A stretch of DNA of 64,000 nucleotides from Arthrobacter zhangbolii. GTDB taxonomy: Bacteria > Actinomycetota > Actinomycetes > Actinomycetales > Micrococcaceae. The position numbers and the translations under genes were made by a program. The stretch spans positions 1,488,001 to 1,552,000 of the forward strand of contig NZ_CP094984.1 of assembly GCF_022869865.1 (NCBI RefSeq), in the 5' to 3' direction. Below are positions 7,083 to 16,880 of this stretch, piece after piece (the stretch's first letter is position 1; the number at the start of each line of letters is the position of its first letter). Below the pieces are notes generated by a model, which was given only the letters and a program-made list of their open reading frames with translations, searched no databases and was not told the origin of the DNA.

Positions 7083-8891
7083 CTAGAGGCCCAGGTCTGC
7101 CTCGAAGTTGCCTTCTTCCAGACGTGCCTTCAGCGTCTGCAGGAAGCGGCCTGCATCGGCCCCGTCCACCAGGCGGTGGTCGTACGTCAGGGAGAGGTAC
7201 ATCATCGAACGGATGGCAATGTTGTCATTGCCTTCGGCATCGGTGAGGACCATGGGGCGCTTGACGATGGCGCCGGTGCCCAGGATACCCACCTGCGGCT
7301 GGTTGATGATCGGCGTGTCGAAGAGGGCTCCGACGCTGCCGATGTTCGTGATGGTGAAGGTGCCGCCGGACAGTTCGTCCGGACCGATCTTGTTGTTGCG
7401 CGTCCGGCTGCCGACATCGGCAATCTTCTTCGCGAGACCGGTGATGTTCAGGTCGCCGGCATCGTTGATGACCGGAACCAGCAGGCCCTTCTCCGTGTCC
7501 ACGGCAATGGCGAGGTGCTCGGAGTCGTGGTACGTGATCTCCTGCGTCTCGTTGTTGTAGGACGCGTTCAGCTTCGGGTGCTGCTTCAGCGCTTCGACAA
7601 CAGCCTTGGCGATGAACGGCAGGAAGGTGAGCTTTGCACCGTTCTGCTCCTGGAAGCTGCCCTTGGCCTTCTGCCGCAGTGCCGCGATGCGGGTCATGTC
7701 GACCTCGTGCACCTGCGTCAGCTGTGCCGATTCCTCCAGGGACTCGCGCATGCGGCGTGCGATGGTCTGGCGGATCCGCGGAGCCTTCACCGTGGTGCCG
7801 CGCAGCTTGGCGCTGGCCTCGCTGATCTGGGCCGGAGCTGCCTTATCCGATGCCGGGGATGAAGCCGGTGCGGATGCGGCGGGCTTTTCCGCCTTCTTCG
7901 CTTCGGCGGCTTCGAGCACGTCCTGCTTGCGGATGCGCCCGGCCACGCCGGAGCCCTTGACGGTGGAGAGATCCACGCCGTGCTCGTTGGCCAGCTTGCG
8001 CACCAGCGGGGTGACATAGGTGCCGCCGTCGTTGGAGCCGGCAGAAGCCTCCTGCTTGGGAGCTTCCTGCTTCGGTGCCTCAGCCTTGGGAGCTTCGGCC
8101 TTGGGAGCTTCAGCCTTGGGGGCTTCCTGCTTCGGTGCCTCGGCCTTGGGCTCTTCCTTCTTCTCCGGCTCGGCAGCCGGAGCTTCACGCTCGTCCTTTG
8201 ACGCCGCCGCTACCGGCTCGGCCTCCTTCGGCTCGGCCTTGGCCGGGGCTGCCGCACCGGAACCGATGACGGCCAGGACGGAACCAACCTCGGCGGTGTC
8301 GTCTTCGTTGACCCGGATCTCCAGCAGCTTGCCCGCTACCGGGGAGGGGATCTCGGTGTCAACCTTGTCGGTGGACACCTCCAGCAGCGGCTCGTCCATT
8401 TCGACGTCGTCGCCCACGGCCTTCAGCCAGCGGGTGACCGTACCTTCGGTAACGGACTCGCCCAGTGCGGGCAGGGTGACCTCGGTGCCTTCGCCGGAAC
8501 CGGCGTCGGAACCGGAGTCGGAATCAGAGGAGGCCGGGGCTTCTTCTTCAGCCGCCGGAGCCTCTTCGGCTGCGGGTGCCTCTTCAGCGGGTGCTTCCTC
8601 CGCCGGTGCTTCCTGGCTGGCGGCGCTGCCGCCGTCGTCCTGCTGTGAGCCGGAGCCGTCGCCGATGCGAACCAGCGGGGCACCTACTTCAGCGGTTTCG
8701 TCTTCGGCTACGAGGATTTCCTCGATAACGCCGGCAACGGGGGAGGGGATCTCGGTGTCAACCTTGTCGGTGGAAACCTCCAGCAGCGGCTCGTCTACCT
8801 CTACGGTGTCGCCGACGTTCTTCAGCCAGCGGGTGACGGTGCCTTCGGTGACGCTTTCACCAAGGGCGGGTAAGTTCACGGTTTCAGACAT
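7083..8891 (-). CDS. sucB: Dihydrolipoyl acyltransferase (E2), 2-oxoglutarate dehydrogenase type
   Basis: E2 core of a 2-oxo acid dehydrogenase complex, moving acyl groups from E1 to CoA via swinging lipoyl arms. The 602 residues hold two lipoyl domains (1-75 and 136-210) with lipoylated Lys at K43 and K176 in [12 protein letters not shown], an E3-binding domain near 300-340 ([22 protein letters not shown]), and the acyltransferase domain with catalytic [11 protein letters not shown] near the C-terminus. Linkers are very Ala/Pro/Glu/Lys-rich, the second with repeated [10 protein letters not shown] units. ATG 8891 has AAGGAG upstream. Adjacent lpdA encodes its E3. Substrate assignment (succinyl) follows actinobacterial naming; an acetyl-transferring role is possible. 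Confidence 0.9.
   Translation of the reverse strand: MSETVNLPALGESVTEGTVTRWLKNVGDTVEVDEPLLEVSTDKVDTEIPSPVAGVIEEILVAEDETAEVGAPLVRIGDGSGSQQDDGGSAASQEAPAEEAPAEEAPAAEEAPAAEEEAPASSDSDSGSDAGSGEGTEVTLPALGESVTEGTVTRWLKAVGDDVEMDEPLLEVSTDKVDTEIPSPVAGKLLEIRVNEDDTAEVGSVLAVIGSGAAAPAKAEPKEAEPVAAASKDEREAPAAEPEKKEEPKAEAPKQEAPKAEAPKAEAPKAEAPKQEAPKQEASAGSNDGGTYVTPLVRKLANEHGVDLSTVKGSGVAGRIRKQDVLEAAEAKKAEKPAASAPASSPASDKAAPAQISEASAKLRGTTVKAPRIRQTIARRMRESLEESAQLTQVHEVDMTRIAALRQKAKGSFQEQNGAKLTFLPFIAKAVVEALKQHPKLNASYNNETQEITYHDSEHLAIAVDTEKGLLVPVINDAGDLNITGLAKKIADVGSRTRNNKIGPDELSGGTFTITNIGSVGALFDTPIINQPQVGILGTGAIVKRPMVLTDAEGNDNIAIRSMMYLSLTYDHRLVDGADAGRFLQTLKARLEEGNFEADLGL
8048..8155 (-). repeat. 15-bp tandem repeats coding the sucB linker
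   Basis: Within sucB about seven degenerate 15-bp units encode repeated A-P-K-(A/Q)-E pentapeptides between the second lipoyl domain and the E3-binding domain. The repeats are in frame and vary in third positions. Such tracts are prone to copy-number change, altering linker length. Confidence 0.7.
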
Positions 8892-9007
8892 ATTGTCCCC
8901 GTTTCTCCTTGTTAGATCTTTTGTGACCAGCCGTACCGCTGGTGCCGGTGATGTGTGCTCCGGGGCAGCCGGCGGACCGGCTGCCCCGGAAAGTGAATCC
9001 TTTGGGT

Positions 9008-10390
9008 TTAACCGTGAAGGGGCTTGCCGGCCAAAGCCATGGCAGCCTCGCCCAACGCTTCGTTCTGCGTCGGGTGGGCATGGATCAGGCTGGCAATATC
9101 CTCAGGGTACGCCTCCCAGTTGACGATCAGCTGGGCTTCGCCGATCTGCTCGCCGATCCGGGCACCGATCATGTGCACGCCCACAATGGGGCCGTCCTTC
9201 TCGCGCACCATCTTGATGAGGCCGGAGGAGCCGAGGATGGAGGTCTTGCCGTTGCCGGCCAGGTTGTATTCCTGGATCTCGACGTTCTCTGCTCCCAGCT
9301 TTTCCTTCGCCTTGGCTTCGGTCAGGCCCACGGAGGCAATTTCGGGCTCGCAGTAGGTGACCTTCGGGATGTTGACGTCTTCGACGACTACCGGCTTGAG
9401 GCCGGCGATCTCCTCGGCCACGAAGATGCCCTGCTGGAAACCGCGGTGGGCCAGCTGCAGGCCGGGGACAATGTCACCCACGGCGTAGATGTTGCCGACG
9501 CCGGTGTGCAGCCGGTCGTTGGTGATCACGAAGCCGCGGTCCATGGTGATACCCGCGTCTTCGTAGCCCAGGTTGGCGGTGACCGGTCCGCGGCCCACGG
9601 CCACGAGCATGAGATCCGCTTCGAAGGTCTTGCCGTCGGCGAGCGTGACAACCACGCCGTCGTCGTTCTGCTTGACGTTGTCGAAGAAGATGCCGGTGCT
9701 GAACTTGATGCCGCGCTTCTTGTAGGCGCGTTCCAGGTTCTTGATGATCGCGGCGTCCTCGTTCGGGACCAGCGAGGGCAGGCCTTCCACGATGGTGACA
9801 TCCACGCCGAAGGAGTTCCAGACCGAAGCGAACTCGACGCCGATCACGCCGCCGCCCAGGATGATGGCACTCTTGGGCACGGTGTCCATCTTCAGTGCCT
9901 GGTCGGAGGTGATGACCTTGCCGCCGATTTCCAGGCCCGGCAGTGAGCGGGAGTAGGAGCCGGTGGCCAGGATGATGTTCTTGCCGGTGTAGGTCTCGCC
10001 GTTGACCTCGATGGTCTTTTCGCTGGTGAGCTTGCCTTCACCCTCAATGACGGTGATGCCCTTGGACTTGATCAGGCCCTGCAGGCCGCGGAACTTGCCC
10101 GCAATAATGTTGTCCTTGTAGGAGTTCACTGCCGTCATATCCACGGAGTCAAAGGTGGCGTTGATGCCGTACTTCGAGGCAGTCTTTGCGTTCTCCGCGA
10201 TTTCCGCGGAGTGCAGCAGGGCCTTGGTGGGGATGCAGCCGTTGTGAAGGCAGGTCCCGCCCAGCTTCCCCTTTTCAATGAGACCTACGGAGAATCCCAG
10301 CTCCACGGAGCGCAGTGCTGCGGCGTAGCCGCCGCTGCCTCCGCCGAGGATCAGGATGTCGAACTCTTGCGCAGCTGCCTTATCGGCCAC
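9008..10390 (-). CDS. lpdA: Dihydrolipoyl dehydrogenase (E3)
   Basis: FAD flavoprotein that reoxidises dihydrolipoamide with NAD+. The 460-residue product has the FAD-binding [12 protein letters not shown], the redox disulfide C47/C52 in [13 protein letters not shown], the NAD motif [17 protein letters not shown], and the C-terminal [17 protein letters not shown] with the catalytic His-Glu pair. I start at GTG 10390 ([17 protein letters not shown]), with AGGGAG eight bases upstream, instead of the ATG at 10426, which adds 12 non-conserved residues. The partner E2 gene follows 116 bases downstream. Confidence 0.95.
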   Translation of the reverse strand: MADKAAAQEFDILILGGGSGGYAAALRSVELGFSVGLIEKGKLGGTCLHNGCIPTKALLHSAEIAENAKTASKYGINATFDSVDMTAVNSYKDNIIAGKFRGLQGLIKSKGITVIEGEGKLTSEKTIEVNGETYTGKNIILATGSYSRSLPGLEIGGKVITSDQALKMDTVPKSAIILGGGVIGVEFASVWNSFGVDVTIVEGLPSLVPNEDAAIIKNLERAYKKRGIKFSTGIFFDNVKQNDDGVVVTLADGKTFEADLMLVAVGRGPVTANLGYEDAGITMDRGFVITNDRLHTGVGNIYAVGDIVPGLQLAHRGFQQGIFVAEEIAGLKPVVVEDVNIPKVTYCEPEIASVGLTEAKAKEKLGAENVEIQEYNLAGNGKTSILGSSGLIKMVREKDGPIVGVHMIGARIGEQIGEAQLIVNWEAYPEDIASLIHAHPTQNEALGEAAMALAGKPLHG

Positions 10391-10472
10391 TTGGACGCTC
10401 CCTCGCGTAATCGTTGACGCGCCCATGCGCGCCGGTGAGTATTTGGGCGTTTGTGATTAGGTCTCACCCTAT

Positions 10473-10518
10473 CGCCCCCTACCACCGGCATCCACTTGGA
10501 GACGGGCGGTAGGGGGCG
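10473..10518. repeat. 11-bp inverted repeat between pepA and lpdA
   Basis: CGCCCCCTACC (10473-10483) and its exact complement GGTAGGGGGCG (10508-10518) are separated by 24 bases in the 189-base gap downstream of pepA and upstream of lpdA. A second, smaller hairpin (GTTCCGT / ACGGAAC, 10552-10568) sits next to the pepA stop. Neither has a U tract on the minus strand. They may be a weak terminator or an lpdA leader element. Confidence 0.5.
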
Positions 10519-10579
10519 AAGTGTAATGAGAAACACCAGTCACAACCGTCAGTTCCGTTTCACGGAACCGTTTTAACTG

Positions 10580-12109
10580 CTAGGAAGCGCGCGAGACCAC
10601 GTCTTCCGCGTAGGCCACCAGGGTGCGGACGGCGACGCCGGTGCCTTCCTTCGGCACATAGCCGTAAGGAGCGCCTTCGTTGAAGGCGGGGCCGGCGATG
10701 TCCAGGTGGGCCCACGGGATCTTGGTGCCGTTGACCTCGCCGACGAATTCACGCAGGAACGTGGCGGCGGTCATCATGCCGCCGAAACGCTCACCGTGGT
10801 TGGCAATGTCCGCCACCTGGGAGTCCAGGCTGGCGCGCAGCTCCTCGGGGATGGGCATCGGCCAGAACAGCTCTCCGGCGCGGTCGGCGGCGGCCTTGAC
10901 TGCGTCACGGACCCCTTCCTCACCCATCACGGCGGAGACCCGGTTGCCCAGGGCGATCATCTGGGCACCGGTGAGGGTGGCGACGTCGATGATCGCGTCC
11001 GGTGCTTCCTCACTGGCGGCAACGAGGCCGTCGGCCATGACCAGGCGGCCCTCGGCGTCGGTGTTGAGCACCTCGACGGTGCGGCCGCCGTAGGTGGTCA
11101 TGACGTCCGAGGGACGCTGGGCGGTACCCGAGGGCATGTTTTCCGCGATGCACAGCCAGGAGGTGACCTTGATCGGCAGGCCCAGCTCGGCGATGGCCAG
11201 CAGGGCGTTGAGGACGACGGCGGCTCCGCCCATGTCCGACTTCATGGCCTGCATGCCGGCGGCCGGCTTCAGGGACAGTCCGCCGGAATCAAAGGTGATG
11301 CCCTTGCCCACCAGGGCCAGCTTGACCTTGGAGCGCAGCGGCGCGTATTCGAGCTTCACCAGGCGCGGCGGGCGGGAGGAGCCCTTGCCGACGCCGAGGA
11401 TGCCGCCGAAGCCTTCGCGTTCGAGCTTCTTTTCATCCATGACGGTGACCTTGACCGGCAGGGACTTGGCCAGGTCCTTTGCAGCCGCTGCAAAGGTCTC
11501 CGGGTACAGGTGGCTCGGGGGCTGGTTGACCAGGGTGCGGGTGGCGTTGACCGCGCGGCCCAGGATGCGGGCGCGCTCGAGGGCCGGCTTCATGGCCTTC
11601 TCGTCGGCTGCGGCAGTAATAACGGTGATCTCAGCGACCGGGGCGGGCACCTTCTCCGCCGTGGCGGCGCTGCGGTGCTCGGTGAAGCTGTAGGCGCCCA
11701 GCAGGGCGCCTTCGGCGACGGCGGCGGCGTCGGCTACGCTGCCGGCGGGCAGTGCCAGGGCGACGGAGCCGGTGCCGGCGATCTGCCGGACGGCGGAGCC
11801 TGCAGTGCGCCGCAGGGTTTCCTCAGTGAGCGCAACCCCGGGGGAGACCTTCCCGAGTCCGGCGAGGACGAGCATGTCGGCTTCGACCTCAGGCAGGCCC
11901 GGCAGGCGGTGCACCTCGTCGGCGGCGCCCGTGACGCCGAGCAGCGGCAGGGACGCGCTCAAAGCGGCGGACGCCTTGGGGGTAAGCGGGCTTTCGATGA
12001 GCACGGGACCGTCAGGGGTCTGGCCCACACCGATCACGAGTGCGTTGGCGGATACCTTCCGCCCGTCCTTTGACACTGCCGACAGGCTGGGCTCACTGGC
12101 TTTGTTCAC
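10580..12109 (-). CDS. pepA: Leucyl aminopeptidase (M17, PepA)
   Basis: Cytosolic dimetal aminopeptidase that removes N-terminal residues from peptides. The 509-residue protein has an N-terminal macro-like domain and the M17 catalytic domain with VGKGITFDSGGLSLKPAAGM, KSDMGGAAVV and the signature NTDAEGRLVMADGL, which supply the metal ligands and catalytic residues. The start is GTG 12109, preceded by GTGAGGAAGC. Divergent from the PAC2 gene, with a 256-base intergenic region between them. Confidence 0.95.
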   Translation of the reverse strand: MNKASEPSLSAVSKDGRKVSANALVIGVGQTPDGPVLIESPLTPKASAALSASLPLLGVTGAADEVHRLPGLPEVEADMLVLAGLGKVSPGVALTEETLRRTAGSAVRQIAGTGSVALALPAGSVADAAAVAEGALLGAYSFTEHRSAATAEKVPAPVAEITVITAAADEKAMKPALERARILGRAVNATRTLVNQPPSHLYPETFAAAAKDLAKSLPVKVTVMDEKKLEREGFGGILGVGKGSSRPPRLVKLEYAPLRSKVKLALVGKGITFDSGGLSLKPAAGMQAMKSDMGGAAVVLNALLAIAELGLPIKVTSWLCIAENMPSGTAQRPSDVMTTYGGRTVEVLNTDAEGRLVMADGLVAASEEAPDAIIDVATLTGAQMIALGNRVSAVMGEEGVRDAVKAAADRAGELFWPMPIPEELRASLDSQVADIANHGERFGGMMTAATFLREFVGEVNGTKIPWAHLDIAGPAFNEGAPYGYVPKEGTGVAVRTLVAYAEDVVSRAS

Positions 12110-12365
12110 GAAGCTGCTTCCTCACGTTTTCTGTGTTGAGTTGCGTTATCACATCGATCGTAGTCCGAAGAAGGCGTGCGGGCTGCCACCGGGGGAGGAG
12201 GACGGGGCTGCCGCCGGCATGGGCGGGCCCGGAATGAAACGGGTACTTCGGTGCGTTTACCCTTGAGTAAGGGAACAGGAGTGGCAAATCACGGCCCGTA
12301 ACGGCGGCCGGGAAACCCTGCTGTACCGAGAAAGCACGCCGACGAGTAGCCGGGAGGGGTAAGAC

Positions 12366-13454
12366 ATGCTTGATCCGCTGACCCTGTTTAATCTTAATCC
12401 GGAGGTGGCGGATTCCGCCGACCTGCGCGGACGCAAGCTCCTGGTCGGCTTCACCGGCTTTGCGGAGGCGGGCCACGTGGTCAGCCAGATCCGGGATGAA
12501 CTCTTTGATGCCCTGGACCATGACCTGGTGGCCACCTTCGATGCCGATCAGCTGATTGATTACCGGAACCGCCGGCCGCAGATTTCCTTTATTGAGGACC
12601 ATCTGAGCGACTATGAGCCGCCGCGGCTTGAACTGCACCGCATGTATGACGGGCTGGGGGAGCCGTTCCTGTTCCTGAGTGGCTTTGAACCGGACCTGCA
12701 GTGGGAACGCTTTACCGCTGCAGTGCTGCACCTGGTCCACTCCCTGGAAGTGGAGCTGGTCTGCTGGGTGCATTCAATCCCGATGCCCGTTCCGCACACG
12801 CGGCCCATTGGCGTTACCACCCACGGCAACCGCCCGGATCTGGTCGAAGGCATTAGTTCCTGGACTCCGATCGCCCAGGTTCAGGCCGCCGTCGGGCACC
12901 TGCTGGAACTGCGGCTGTCCGAGGCCGGCGTCGACGTCGTCGGTCATGTAGTGCACGTTCCGCATTACCTGGCTGAGGCCGAGTTCCCGCCCGCCGCCGT
13001 CGCCGGACTGGAGTACCTGGGCGCTGCGGCGTCCCTGGTGCTGCCCACCGACCGGCTGCGCGAGGCAGGCCGGGACGTCGAACGGCAGATCGCCCAGCAG
13101 GTCGAAGCTTCCGCCGAAGTCAAGGGCGTGGTCTCGACCCTGGAGAAGCGCTATGACGAGTACACCGAAAGCACCGTCCGACGCTCGCTGCTGGTGAAGG
13201 ACAATGATGAATTGGCGGACGCCGAGGAAATCGGTGCCGCAGTGGAGGCCTATCTGGCCAGCCCGCAGGCCGAAGAGGAGTCCGAGGCCCTGTGGCCGGA
13301 GAACCCGCACGGCCAGGCCGGCGAAGAAACGGATACGGCGCAAGAGTACGAACCGAGCGATAACGCGGATCAGGAGAATGCACCCCATGCCACCGACGGC
13401 ACGGTTGAGGATCACGGAACCGGCGAACCGAAGGGACGAAACGGCGGGGCATAA
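12366..13454 (+). CDS. PAC2-family (proteasome assembly chaperone-like) protein
   Basis: A 362-residue protein of the PAC2 family, which shares a fold with eukaryotic proteasome assembly chaperones and is widespread in actinobacteria; its biochemical role is not established. Typical segments are GRKLLVGFTGFAEAGHVVSQI, PRLELHRMYDG and a PHTRP-THG-NRPDL region. Residues 290-362 form an acidic, disordered-looking tail. ATG 12366 has GGAGGGG seven bases upstream. The MFS gene follows 39 bases later on the same strand. Confidence 0.88.
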   Translation: MLDPLTLFNLNPEVADSADLRGRKLLVGFTGFAEAGHVVSQIRDELFDALDHDLVATFDADQLIDYRNRRPQISFIEDHLSDYEPPRLELHRMYDGLGEPFLFLSGFEPDLQWERFTAAVLHLVHSLEVELVCWVHSIPMPVPHTRPIGVTTHGNRPDLVEGISSWTPIAQVQAAVGHLLELRLSEAGVDVVGHVVHVPHYLAEAEFPPAAVAGLEYLGAAASLVLPTDRLREAGRDVERQIAQQVEASAEVKGVVSTLEKRYDEYTESTVRRSLLVKDNDELADAEEIGAAVEAYLASPQAEEESEALWPENPHGQAGEETDTAQEYEPSDNADQENAPHATDGTVEDHGTGEPKGRNGGA

Positions 13455-13493
13455 CCCCCGGCCGCTGCGCACTTCGGCGGAAAAGGCAGAAGG

Positions 13494-14927
13494 TTGAGCT
13501 CCGCTGTTCCGCCCAACCCGGGGCCGGCCGGGGCAACCCCGCCTGAGGGGTCATCCTCTTCGGGCAGGTCCGGGGGTGCTCCTGCGATGAACGGGCGGCG
13601 TGCCTGGATTGTCTGGGGCGTCGGCGTTTTCGCCTACATGGTCGCCGTCACCCAGCGGACTACTTTTGGCGTGGCAGGTATCGAAGCCACGGATCGGTTT
13701 TCGGCTACCGCATCGGTCCTGTCCGTCTTCACCGTGGTGCAGCTGCTGGTCTATGCCGGGCTGCAGATTCCCGTCGGTGTCCTCGTGGACCGCTTCGGTC
13801 CGAGGCTGCTGATTGCCGGCGGTGCGGCGCTGATGCTGGCCGGTCAGTTCCAGCTGGCCACGGCCGAATCAGTCGGCGCCGGCATTCTGGGACGTTCCCT
13901 GGTGGGAGCCGGGGATGCGCTGACCTTTATCTCGGTGCTGCGTCTGCTGCCCGCCTGGTTTTCCGGGCGGCGAATTCCGGTCCTGACCCAGTACACGGGC
14001 GTGGTGGGGCAGCTGGGGCAGATCGCCAGTGCCATTCCGTTCGCCTTTGTGCTGCACCGGTTCGGTTGGAGCACCGCGTTTATCGCTGCTGCCTCCCTTT
14101 CCCTGCTTGCCCTGGTCCTCACCCTTGCCTGCGTGCGCAACCGGCCGGAGGGCGGCGAGGCACCGGTACCCCTGCCGCTGCGCCAGACCGGGACAAGCCT
14201 CTCGGAAGCCTTCGCCCAGCCCGGAACCAGGCTGGGTATGTGGACCCACTACACCGTCCAGTTCCCCGGCACGGTGTTTGTGCTGATGTGGGGATTCCCG
14301 TATCTGGTCAGTGCCGAAGGGGTAACCCCCGCAGTTGCGTCGTCGCTGATGACCCTGTTCGTGGTGGTAGCCATTCTCTGCGGTCCCTGGATGGGTTCCT
14401 GGGTGGGGCGCCACCCGCTGCGCCGTTCCACTATGGTGCTGATAATTGCCGCGTCCATGGCCGCCGGCTGGGCTGCCGTGCTGCTGTATCCCGGACCCGC
14501 GCCCCTGTGGCTGCTGGTCCTGCTGGTGATGCTGCTCGCCGTCGGCGGCCCGGGCTCCATGATCGGATTCGATTTTGCCCGGACCTACAACCCCAGCCAC
14601 CGGCTGGGTACCGCCACGGGCATTGTGAACATTGGCGGTTTCGTTGCCTCGCTGGTGAGCATGTACCTGATTGGACTGGTGCTCGATGTGCTCAATAACA
14701 ACGGTTTCTCCGACGGCAAACTCTACGCGCTGGATTCATTCCGGATTGCGCTGACCGTTCAGTTCGCTGTGATGGCCGTGGGGGTTGCGGGCATCCTGCG
14801 GACCCGCAAAGCAATCCGGCTGCGCCTTGCCGAGAACGGGGCTCCGCTGCCGCCGCTCCGGGCAGCATTGGCGCGGGAACGCCAGCGCCGCAAGGACGAA
14901 CGCAGCGGCCCCGCCGGCCGCGGGTAG
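13494..14927 (+). CDS. MFS transporter
   Basis: Major facilitator superfamily permease of 477 residues with about 12 hydrophobic helices from residue 33 on. The loop between helices 2 and 3 has the MFS-type GVLVDRFGPRLLIAGG. A long cytoplasmic loop (PEGGEAPVPLPLRQTGTS) divides the two halves and a basic tail ends the protein. Substrate not predictable. The TTG start at 13494 follows AAAAGGCAGAAGG, but an internal ATG at 13587, just before helix 1, is a realistic alternative. The first 31 residues are Pro/Gly/Ser-rich. Confidence 0.85.
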   Translation: MSSAVPPNPGPAGATPPEGSSSSGRSGGAPAMNGRRAWIVWGVGVFAYMVAVTQRTTFGVAGIEATDRFSATASVLSVFTVVQLLVYAGLQIPVGVLVDRFGPRLLIAGGAALMLAGQFQLATAESVGAGILGRSLVGAGDALTFISVLRLLPAWFSGRRIPVLTQYTGVVGQLGQIASAIPFAFVLHRFGWSTAFIAAASLSLLALVLTLACVRNRPEGGEAPVPLPLRQTGTSLSEAFAQPGTRLGMWTHYTVQFPGTVFVLMWGFPYLVSAEGVTPAVASSLMTLFVVVAILCGPWMGSWVGRHPLRRSTMVLIIAASMAAGWAAVLLYPGPAPLWLLVLLVMLLAVGGPGSMIGFDFARTYNPSHRLGTATGIVNIGGFVASLVSMYLIGLVLDVLNNNGFSDGKLYALDSFRIALTVQFAVMAVGVAGILRTRKAIRLRLAENGAPLPPLRAALARERQRRKDERSGPAGRG

Positions 14928-15163
14928 CCCGGGACCCGGCCGGGAAACACCAGGACGGGTCCGGGCATCCGGGCATCCGGGCGCCGGAGGGTCTGGGCGC
15001 CGGCGGGTCTGCCCGGATCGCCCGGTCATCCGGGGACGGTGCGCGGGGTCTGCCGGCCTGACCCGGCCTCCACAGGGCAGGTGAGGGGGCTGCTCCGCCG
15101 CACGAATGCACAGATTGGCGAACGGTGCGGCCCGCTGCCGGTGCAGCGGGAAAACTGGGGCTC

Positions 15164-16594
15164 ATGAGCACAGAACCTGCAGACGGCACCGCGGAGAATC
15201 CCTACCGCGTCAGTGATCCGGCGGATATTCTCAGTCTGATTCCGCACACCCTGGGCTTTGAACCCCGGGAGTCGCTGGTGCTGTTGGCACTGTGCAGCGG
15301 CCGCCTCGGAGCCACGCTTCGGCTGGATCTGCCCCCTGTGCGGGCAGCGTCGAAAGCCGGCGCCAACGCGGCCTACGCCGCTGCCGCTGCCCGGTTCCTG
15401 GCCGCGGACACCCGTGCAGACGGCGCCCTGCTGGTGCTCTATACCGGCGAGCCGTGGACAGAGCCGGCCCGGCCGCCGTTCCTCGCCCTGATTCGCAGGC
15501 TGGAGAAGGAACTGGCCGCGGTGTCGCTCCCGGTGCAGGACGGATGGATGGTCGGACCGGAATACTGGCGGGACTATTTCTGTACGCGGCCGGGCTGCTG
15601 CCCCTGGCCGGGAATGCCGCGTTCGCAGATCACGGACAGCACCCTGAACACCGAACTGGTTTACCGGGGCAGCGCCTTTGCCCCCTCGCTGGAGCAGGCG
15701 GTTGGCTCCTCCCGTGCCCGGCCGTGGAGCCGGCGGCGCGAGGTGGCGGACGCACAGGCACGCTTCACAAAACTGCTCGGGGGCCGCTGGTGTGAACGGG
15801 ATCAGTTCGGCGGCACCCTGCGGCTGTGGGCCGCATGTTTTTCTCCGGAAGTGCCGGATTCCGGGCACGATCTGTCCGGCGGAAACCCGGGGTTGCGGGA
15901 GGCGCCGGAGACAGCAGGTTTTCTGTTGGCGAGCCTTCAGGACCGGGGAATCCGCGATTCGGTGCTGGTGCTGGCGGCAGTCGGCCTGGAGACAGCCCTG
16001 GCGGGAGCCGAAGCCCACGGACTGCTCCGCGGCCAGGGCAGTCCGGCAGTGTTTCCCCGGGATGTTCTTGGTTTCGGCGCACCGTGCGACGGTACACCGG
16101 ACGCGACAGCCTTATCCGGGGCAGGGGAGCCGCCCGGATCCGGCGTCGCAGGGACGGGGGCAAGGAGCGGACGGGCCAGGACTGGCCGGGCAAGGACCGG
16201 ACCGGCCGGCCCCGGCGGGTCCATCCCACGCCGGGCAGCCCCCGGACAGGCGGCAGGCTATTTCCGCGGCATCCTGGTTGGACGCGGCGGCGGCACGCCG
16301 GACTGGCCCCTCCTGGACCGGGCAAACAATGTCTTTACCGATCTTGCCGCAGTCTCGGAAGGGGAAGCCCGAGCGGCCCTGCTGTCTCTGCTCGCCTGGA
16401 TTGAATGGGCCCGCGGGCGGGGATCACGGGCCCACGTCTATTTGGAGCAGAGCATCGCCGCCCAACCGGGGTACCGGCTGGCGCTGCTGCTGGGTGAGCT
16501 GCTTGGGACGGGGGTGCTGCCTGACTGGGCGCGCTCACGCTCGGAGTCCTGGCCCGGTCCGGGCCCCGATCCGGGGCCTGGCGGGGCGGACTGA
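15164..16594 (+). CDS. DUF4192 domain-containing protein
   Basis: A 476-residue protein starting YRVSDPADILSLIPHTLGFEPRESLVLLAL, the hallmark of the actinobacterial DUF4192 family, whose function is unknown. Residues 310-355 form a Gly/Arg/Thr-rich low-complexity insert with repeated GRARTG. The final part returns to helical sequence (RANNVFTDLAAVSEGEARAALLSLLAWIEWARG). ATG 15164 is weakly preceded by CTGGGG; the frame is open to 15125 but without family similarity. It precedes the principal sigma factor gene by 286 bases. Confidence 0.85.
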   Translation: MSTEPADGTAENPYRVSDPADILSLIPHTLGFEPRESLVLLALCSGRLGATLRLDLPPVRAASKAGANAAYAAAAARFLAADTRADGALLVLYTGEPWTEPARPPFLALIRRLEKELAAVSLPVQDGWMVGPEYWRDYFCTRPGCCPWPGMPRSQITDSTLNTELVYRGSAFAPSLEQAVGSSRARPWSRRREVADAQARFTKLLGGRWCERDQFGGTLRLWAACFSPEVPDSGHDLSGGNPGLREAPETAGFLLASLQDRGIRDSVLVLAAVGLETALAGAEAHGLLRGQGSPAVFPRDVLGFGAPCDGTPDATALSGAGEPPGSGVAGTGARSGRARTGRARTGPAGPGGSIPRRAAPGQAAGYFRGILVGRGGGTPDWPLLDRANNVFTDLAAVSEGEARAALLSLLAWIEWARGRGSRAHVYLEQSIAAQPGYRLALLLGELLGTGVLPDWARSRSESWPGPGPDPGPGGAD

Positions 16595-16880
16595 GCGCCC
16601 CGCCGGCGTGAGCGGCGTCCCACCCGCATCCGGTGTGGCGGGGGAGTGCTGTGGCGGAACGGAAAACGTGCGACAATGGGAACCGAGACCCGGTCGGGTT
16701 CGTGTATCAAGTGTCCTTTGAACTGCTAGTCCCTGTGGCAGCGGAACAAAACACCGGCAGCGTCTGTTCCATCAGGAACAGATCAAGCCAAGCACTTGGA
16801 TTTCAAGCACGGACTTGACAGGGTCATAGTGGTGTTGCCCCCAATGGCGGTGCCACAACCCGCCGTATGAAAGGTTTTCT
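16595..16880 (+). promoter_or_regulatory. Upstream region of the principal sigma factor gene
   Basis: A 286-base gap with no convincing gene. It contains a consensus-like -35 hexamer TTGACA at 16815-16820 but no good -10 at the standard distance, so the sigA promoter is not placed with confidence. Short AT-richer patches around 16740-16810 are consistent with a promoter region. Confidence 0.3.
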
